Program-made: the position numbers and the translations under genes
Shown: one piece after another, positions 7,816-12,572 of the stretch
Numbering within the stretch: position 1 is the first letter of the stretch
How the letters are laid out: each line of letters starts with the position of its first letter
NCBI GenBank assembly: GCA_002077065.1
Contig: NAJO01000143.1
Location: forward strand, 1-12,572
Reading direction: 5' to 3'
DNA: 12,572 nucleotides
Origin: Cryoendolithus antarcticus
Taxonomy: Eukaryota; Ascomycota; Dothideomycetes; Cladosporiales; Cladosporiaceae
The notes under the pieces: generated by a model
What the model saw: the letters and a program-made list of their open reading frames with translations, nothing else
Databases searched by the model: none
What the model was told of the DNA's origin: nothing

Positions 7816-8469
7816 ATGAACGACAACCAACTACAGGACTTCAGCGTTATAGCACTCTCGGAACCTCACTCATTCACAAGGGAGGATAAGGTCATGACTG
7901 TCCCACTCGGACACACCTACTGGTCAAAGATGATACCTACTGTTCAGCGAGACGAGAGATGGGCAATACGAAGTATGCTATGGATCCGGAAAGTCCTCGA
8001 AAGCGAGCGAGTCCCTATCCATTCACCGGACCTGACTGCTGCATTGATACACCTCTCAGACCGCTCAATACTAGTTGCATCGGTATACATCGAACCTGCC
8101 AATCCAGAGGCGCTCCTTCAGACTATCGACTATCTTGGGAAGGCTATCCAGGAGGCACAGCAAAGGATTGGCACACGCATGGATACAATCCTAGTCGGAG
8201 ACTTCAATCAACACGACTGCCTATGCGGAAGTAACGACATTTCAACCGCAAGGCAGGGAGAAGCGGACACGCTCGTGGACTTTATGAACGAACTGTCCCT
8301 ACGTAGCCTGCTGCCAAGGGGAACAAAGACATGGCAAAGGGGCAGACATGCATCTACAATCGACCTAGTGCTAGCATCTGAGGAGCTAGCAGCGGCAGTT
8401 ACACAATGCCAGATCCATGCAACAGAACATGGCTCTGATCATCGAGCCATTGAGACCAACTTCGACATA
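7816..8469 (+). other. APE-type endonuclease domain of LINE ORF2
   Basis: Read in one open frame, with the first strand (LNVRK) just upstream in the shifted frame. Visible motifs in order are ALSEPH (metal-binding Glu region), SVYIEPAN, VGDFNQHDCLCG (GDFN at 8197-8208), STIDLVLAS, and HGSDHRAIE (SDH at 8434-8442). These are the catalytic and metal-binding elements of the exonuclease-endonuclease-phosphatase fold used by Tad1/L1-type elements to nick DNA for target-primed reverse transcription. All the key residues are present; the domain is unbroken apart from the -1 shift just before it. Confidence 0.88.
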
Positions 8470-9213
8470 ACAACCCCGCAACATGTCGCCCAATCGAGGT
8501 TCCTATTCAAGAATGCGCCTTGGCAGCAAGTCAAGGAGCGTATTGCTACAGCTTTAGCAAACGCACCATATACTGGCGATGTCCAGACGCAGACTGACCG
8601 ACTAATGAAGGCAGTAGGCAATGCGGTAGAGGAGTTGGTCCCAAAAGCAGAGCCGTCGCCGTACGCAAAGCGGTGGTGGACAAAGAACCTAACGCATCTT
8701 CGGCGGAGTTATACCTACTGGAGGACTCAAGCAAGAAGCAGGCGCCCGACTGGCCTATGCAACAGTTAACTGGAGAAGCAGGCGCAGGAGGCAGCAAAGG
8801 AGTACCATGATGCTATTCGGACGCAGCAACAAACCTACTGGCATGAGTTGTTAGACAACAACGCAAATATTTGGCAAGCAGCTAAGTACCTTGACACTGT
8901 CCACGGCAGTGGATCAGGTCAGATACCATCCCTCCACCGGCAAGACGGATCAACTACTCAGGACAAGGCCGAGCAATCAACCGAGCTTCTGGCTACTTTC
9001 TTCCCACCACTACCACCGGCTATTGAGGATGAGGGAATACGGCCTCAGAGGGAGCTAGTAGACATGCCCCAACTCACTATGGAGGAAGTCGAGAGATGCA
9101 TATTTGCAGCCAAGCCATGGAAGGCAGCAGGCGACGACGGGCTGCTAGCAATGGTATGGAAGCAGATCTGGCCGGCAGTGAGAAAGAGGGTTCTCTACCT
9201 CTTTCGGACGTGA

Positions 9214-10190
9214 ATTGAGACTAGCCTGCTACCGGAGCAACGGAGGACGGCAAAGATCATTCCGTTGAAGAAGCCCGGCAAAGCCGACTACACAATAGCC
9301 AAGGCCTGGCGACCAATCTCCCTTCTCTGTACCCTGGGGAAAATCCCGGAGGAACCATTGCTGAGAGACTCTCATACGCAGCCGAGACCTATGGGCTCCT
9401 ACCAACAAACCACTTTGGAGCACGGAAGAAACGGTCGGCAGCACAGGCGCTCATTCTCCTCCAGGAACACATCTACCAGGCATGGCGAAGCAAGAGGGTC
9501 CTCAGTATGGTCAGTTTTGATGTGAAGGGAGCATATAATGGAGTCTGTAAGGAGAGGCTCACCAAGAGGCTCCAGGCCAGAGGCATCCCTGCAAAGCTTG
9601 TTGGCTGGATCAAGGCGTTCTGTTCAAATCGCTCTGCAACAGTAACAGTCAACGGCCAAGTATCTACAAGAATTGCTTTGCAGCAGGCAGGCTTACCACA
9701 AGGTTCACCACTATCGCCAATTCTATTCCTTTTCTTCAACGCGGACCTGGTGCAGCGGCAGATTGATAAGAATGGAGGAGCGATTGCATTTGTGGACGAC
9801 TATACTGCATGGGTCACGGGAACGTCAGCATCCTCCAACCGGCAAGGTATTCAAGATATTGTGAATGAGGCAACAAGCTGGGAGAGGCGAAGTGGAGCTA
9901 CCTTTGAAGAAGACAAGACCGCCTTTATCCACTTCACGCGAAGCCAGGCCCGCATTGACAACACGCCAATTACAGTCAAGGGAAAGTAAATTGGACCGGT
10001 TGACCGCACCAAGATCCTAGGTGTGGTAATGGACTCGGCACTCCGGTACAAGCAGCATGTAGCAAGCGCGGCAACAAGAGGCCTGAAAGCAGCTATGGCG
10101 CTAAAATGACTCCGCGGCCTTTCACCAAGAATAGCTCGAAGACTGTTTGAGGCTACAGTTACGCCAACTGTTGACCACGCATCGAGCGTG
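9214..10190 (+). other. Reverse transcriptase domain of LINE ORF2
   Basis: Fingers motifs appear as AKIIPLKKPGKADY and AKAWRPISLL, just after the TGA at 9211 and before the -1 shift near 9355. In the next frame come LPTNHFGARKKRSAAQA, then motif A SFDVKGAYNGV (Asp at 9519-9521) and motif B GLPQGSPLSPILF. Motif C follows as AFVDDYTAWV, with the Asp pair at 9795-9800. The catalytic Asp triad is therefore intact. The thumb-side segment KILGVVMD...YKQH and SPRIARRLFEATV follows with two stops (9987 and 10107). The F-V-D-D form of the YxDD box is usual for Tad1 elements. Confidence 0.9.
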
Positions 10191-10619
10191 TGGATGCATA
10201 CGTGCAACACAGCCAAGGCAGCTTTCAACCGGGTTCAGAGGATTGGAGCCCAGGCCATAACAGGCTGCTTTTGCACCGTGAGCACGGTTATAGCAGAGGC
10301 AGAGGCAAGCGTACAAACGGTCCAAGAGCGACATAGCATGAGGGCTGCCAAGCTTTGGATAAACATATGCACACTGCCGCAGTCCAATCCGCTGACAAGA
10401 CTGAATGTGAAGAGAAAGGTGAAGAGGTTTGTGTCACCCCTACAGAGGATTGCGACTGTGTACCACAATGCAGCCATGGACAGACTAGAAGACATTGGAC
10501 CCTACACATTGGTACCTTGGGAACACCGGCTACAGGCATGCATTGAACCAGATCTAGCCAAGGCACTAAACATAGCAAGATCTACAACAGGCATCCAGAT
10601 TGTTGTGAGCTCATCTGTA

Positions 10620-11400
10620 AGGAACAAGATAGTGGGGTTGGGAGGCGCTATCCACGACACAGACTCAATCCTGTACAACGGCAGGGACAAGTTATACTCA
10701 ACTACAATTGGTCGACGAACAGAACGGAACCCATACACAGCTATCCTGGAAGCAATATCAGACGGCTTGCTACACCTCATCCCACGTCCGCAGAGGCGGC
10801 AGATTCATATCCTTTCTAGTGATCAAGGCGCACTCGAAGCAATCAGCAGATCAAAACATCAGTCTGGCCAATCGACCATTATGCAAATCTGCCAGGAAGT
10901 GAAGTACCTAAGGGGACGAGGAAATGTGGTCAGCCTGCACTGGACGCTACATAGCCAAGATTTTGAGCTTAGACAGAAGGCAAAAGTAGCGGCTCAAAAG
11001 GCTATAAGAAGGACTGTGTACCTCAGGTGCAGCGGAAAACGGCCAAGTCAACTTTGATGAATGCGCAGAGGAGGAAGATGAACCCATGCGGACTAGACAC
11101 CAATACTGGCCAGCACCTCCGCCGCATAGACACGGGTCTGCCAGGACCCCATACCTGCCTTCTGTACAACTCTTTGAAGCAAAGACAGGCAAGCATCCTA
11201 GCACAGCTCCACACTGGCATGTCCCGGCTGAACGGATATTTGCACCGCATAAACGCAGCAGAGACAGACCAATGCGCATGTGGACAGGAAAAGGAGACGG
11301 TAGAGCACTTTCTCCTACGATACAAGCTATGGGAGACGCAGCGACAGCAGCCACTTCAACTAGCAGAGACAAGACAAGGCAATCTATCGTACCTCCTTAG
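10620..11400 (+). other. RNase H-like domain and C-terminal CxCxHxC motif of LINE ORF2
   Basis: The RNase H-like part is about 10620-11000. GLGGAIHD is the first strand; PYTAILEAISDGL carries the conserved Glu helix; IHILSSDQGALEAI carries an Asp strand; VVSLHWTLHSQDFELRQKAKVAAQKA is the last strand and helix. After the -1 shift near 11004-11015 comes the Tad1-typical tail: STLMNAQRRKM, GLPGPHTCLLYN, LAQLHTGMSRLNGYLHRI and CACGQEKETVEHFLLRYKLW. In the last, the usual CxCx8Hx4C knuckle starts at 11273, but its final Cys is Tyr (TAC at 11321-11323). RNase H removes the RNA strand of the hybrid; the knuckle probably binds RNA or DNA. Assignments rest on motif order. Confidence 0.8.
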
Positions 11401-11511
11401 GGGAAAGACGCGGCTAGACAACAAGGACTGGACGCCAAACATGAAGGCAGTGCAAGTGAGCATCGATTTCGCAATAAGTACAGGTCGTCTCAACACCCAG
11501 ATGACTATGCA

Positions 11512-11600
11512 AAGCACGCAAGGCACACAATGTACTCAAGGCACAAAAGGCACACAGCGCGCACAAGGCACATAGCGCACACAAGGCACACAACGTACAA
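11512..11600 (+). repeat. Degenerate CAAGGCACA minisatellite at LINE ORF2 end
   Basis: Repeated CAAGGCACA / AAGGCACAC units of variable spacing span the end of ORF2 and the start of the 3' UTR. Where translated they give Thr-Gln-Gly repeats (TQGTQ, TQGTK, QRAQGT). The ORF2 stop TAG at 11573-11575 falls within the repeat, so the last 20 or so residues are repeat-derived. Confidence 0.75.
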
Positions 11601-11940
11601 CCGGGGACAGACATATAGAGGACTAGCAAGTGGGAGACAGCAGCCACAGCTTGGAAAGACAGACCTAAACAACCGCCTACCTAACCTGCACGCACCCTCG
11701 TGCTGACAGCATGTGTTGCTTCATTTGCCGGTGATAGGATAATGAACACTTGGAGAAGCGACTTCAAAGATTACGTGCTACTAACTCACGAGCCCCCGCA
11801 AACCATAAGTAGAACTAAGCAGGAGAAGAGAATGGAGGAAGACTAAATGGATGGGCTTACATTAATTCGAGGTGAAAGTTAGGCAGTGATTATGTAATAA
11901 AGATAGAGCCCTTTAGGTGCTAGCGCCGGGCGGCATAAAC
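11576..11940 (+). other. LINE 3' untranslated region
   Basis: There is no open frame of note between the ORF2 stop and the tail. The first part continues the CAAGGCACA repeat. A purine-rich stretch around 11815-11850 precedes the AATAAA signal. The final bases before the tail, AGGTGCTAGCGCCGGGCGG (about 11915-11934), are GC-rich and contain GCGCC/GGCGG, which could form a short stem used for recognition by the reverse transcriptase; this is inference. Confidence 0.6.
11896..11901 (+). terminator. AATAAA polyadenylation-like signal
   Basis: AATAAA occurs about 40 nt before the tail, in the position expected for 3'-end formation of the LINE transcript. The hexamer is short and could be chance, but the location fits. 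Confidence 0.5.
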
Positions 11941-11960
11941 TCATTCATTCATTCATTCAT
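11941..11960 (+). repeat. (TCAT)5 tail marking the LINE 3' end
   Basis: Five perfect TCAT units follow GCATAAAC and end at CTCTGG. Non-LTR elements end in poly(A) or in short tandem repeats created during target-primed reverse transcription; a tetranucleotide tail is consistent with that and marks the right boundary of the element. Confidence 0.82.
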
Positions 11961-12127
11961 CTCTGGAGGATGCTCTGTATAGGACGATTGACGCTTTCGA
12001 GGAAAGTCCACTGACGGCGGACATGAGACGGCTGCCATTGGAGTGAGCCCACCCCGACCGGCAACCTGGATCTTTAGTCGTCCACGAAACTCCAACCCGT
12101 CTCGTCGTTGCTCGGATCGTCGCACAA

Positions 12128-12572
12128 ATGCTGACACCGGAGTTCCGCACGTTCTTTCACGATCGCTATATCATATTGCTCTGGATGCTGCCTCATTCAT
12201 CGCATCCCCTACAGCCTATGGACTTCGGCTGTTGTTCACCATTGAAAGTGATGTTTGGAAAGCAGAATCGAGCCTTGATCCAGAAGGCAATTTGTCATGG
12301 AACCAAACATGATTTCATTGCCTCAGTCCATACGGCAATCGACCTGGCCTTAACCACAAGCAATATTCAAGCCGGCCTTACAGGTACCAGCTTACACCCT
12401 TTCAATCTAGAGGCTGTGTTGTCGCGTCTTGAGCCATTACCACAAGATAGAGCCGACGACACCCCGCCATGGTCACAACAGTCGAAGCAGCCACGTACAC
12501 CCCAAAGTACAACAGAAGTCACTCAGCAGGCTACGCTAATCCAAAGACGCGTTATAAGACACCAGAGCAGCT
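12128..12572 (+). pseudogene. Pogo/Fot1-family DDE transposase, C-terminal part, runs off right edge
   Basis: The + strand frame is open from 12047 to the window end; homology is clear from about 12134 and ATG 12128 is in frame. Motifs in order are TPEFRTFFHDRYIILLWML, PHSSHPLQPMDFGCCSPLK, FGKQNRA and SNIQAGLTGTSLHPFNLEAV. LSRLEPLP follows, and the sequence ends in LIQRRVIRHQSS at the edge. This is the third-D region and C-terminal tail of fungal Tc1/mariner-superfamily Pogo (Fot1-like) transposases, where PHSSHxLQPxDxGCF..LK and NIxAGFxGxGLxPxxPxxVLSxL are hallmarks. The second catalytic Asp (DGHGSH-type box) should lie just before TPEF. There the frame reads ARIVAQM, so it is mutated or shifted (a neighbouring frame reads GSSH). 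No N-terminal half is seen between the LINE tail and here. It is therefore a truncated or damaged copy, with any remainder to the right. Confidence 0.83.

Larger units (their letters stand above)
7751..11575 (+). pseudogene. LINE ORF2 (endonuclease, reverse transcriptase, RNase H), broken
   Basis: The ATG at 7751 lies inside the end of ORF1; the two share ATGTATAG (7751-7758). It begins MYRTLRVFQLNVRKQ, the usual start of Tad1-type ORF2, where LNVRK is the first endonuclease strand. Original length would be near 1275 residues. Frames run 7751-7813, then 7816 to about 9355 with TAA at 8767-8769 and TGA at 9211-9213. They continue about 9356 to 11010 with TAA at 9987-9989 and TGA at 10107-10109, then about 11012 to the TAG at 11573-11575. 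Each junction is a net loss of one base: near 7813, 9355 and 11004-11015. The linker motifs PSPYAKRWW and KAAGDDGLLAMVWKQIW are typical of the clade. The protein would nick target DNA and copy the element RNA at the nick. The domains are described in separate entries. Confidence 0.9.
6428..11960 (+). mobile_element. Tad1-like LINE (non-LTR retrotransposon), near full length, inactivated
   Basis: The element carries, in order, a leader with an imperfect repeat, ORF1 with zinc knuckles, ORF2 with APE endonuclease, reverse transcriptase and RNase H-like domains, a 3' UTR with AATAAA, and a tetranucleotide tail instead of poly(A). This is the layout of the fungal Tad1 clade. The left boundary is uncertain by some tens of bases; 6428 is where the leader repeat begins. 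The right end is the last TCAT unit. The coding part holds six in-frame stops and five net -1 frameshifts, so this copy cannot encode its own proteins. A possible target-site duplication, CTGTATAGG, lies at 6396-6404 and 11975-11983, but the right copy is 14 nt beyond the tail and the match is short. Confidence 0.9.

Noticed and set aside
9265..9525. Independent 86-codon protein starting MKKPGKADY
   Set aside because: It is ORF2 of the LINE; after the -1 shift near 9355 the rest of this frame is out-of-frame noise.
10288..11372. Minus-strand frames opposite the RNase H region
   Set aside because: Cys/Leu/Ser-rich shadows of the ORF2 coding strand without motifs.
6428..11960. LTR retrotransposon or integrated virus as the source of the RT
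   Set aside because: No long terminal repeats, protease or integrase; the APE-type endonuclease upstream of the RT and the short-repeat tail identify a non-LTR element.

Overview
The window looks like an accessory, transposon-rich stretch of a filamentous ascomycete genome. I lean to a dothideomycete, by inference only. The reasons are a Tad1-type LINE, a Fot1/Pogo-type transposase, a HET-domain remnant, a DUF7924-like gene start, and a two-exon gene with a 50-nt GTAAGT...CAG intron. Nothing suggests a bacterium or a virus.

Left part (1-5810). A minus-strand gene starts at 512 and runs off the left edge; it is open for all 170 visible codons and resembles the N-terminal half of fungal DUF7924 proteins. 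A long decayed region follows. It holds a kinase-like pseudogene (about 1849-2571, two in-frame TAG stops) and about 1.9 kb with no recognisable gene. Next come a G-poor, C-rich tract with scattered CCCTAA motifs (about 4484-4720), a weak 87-codon ORF, and a HET-domain scrap carrying FWIDTLCVP. The scrap runs directly into an array of fifteen 8-bp units.

Middle (5811-6175). This is the only complete, undamaged gene I can support: a 104-residue protein in two exons that looks like a small dimeric alpha+beta barrel (ABM-like) enzyme.

Right part (about 6428-11960). This is a nearly full-length but dead Tad1-like non-LTR retrotransposon on the + strand. It has a 5' leader with an imperfect repeat, and ORF1 with a coiled coil and three zinc knuckles. 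ORF2 overlaps ORF1 by 8 nt and carries an APE-type endonuclease, a reverse transcriptase, an RNase H-like domain and a C-terminal CxCxHxC motif. The 3' end has an AATAAA signal and a (TCAT)5 tail. Six in-frame stops and five frameshifts break the ORFs, and every frameshift is a net loss of one base. The endonuclease and RT active-site motifs remain readable. Just beyond the tail, the C-terminal part of a Pogo/Fot1-family DDE transposase begins (clear from about 12134) and runs off the right edge.

The genes do not form a pathway. The ABM-like gene sits between a decayed HET/kinase region and a LINE that landed about 250 bp downstream of its stop. I found no convincing new biological system. 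The most useful results are the two edge genes that have no stop inside the window, the reconstructed damage pattern of the LINE, the kinase-like relic with an altered catalytic loop, and the octamer array fused to a HET fragment.
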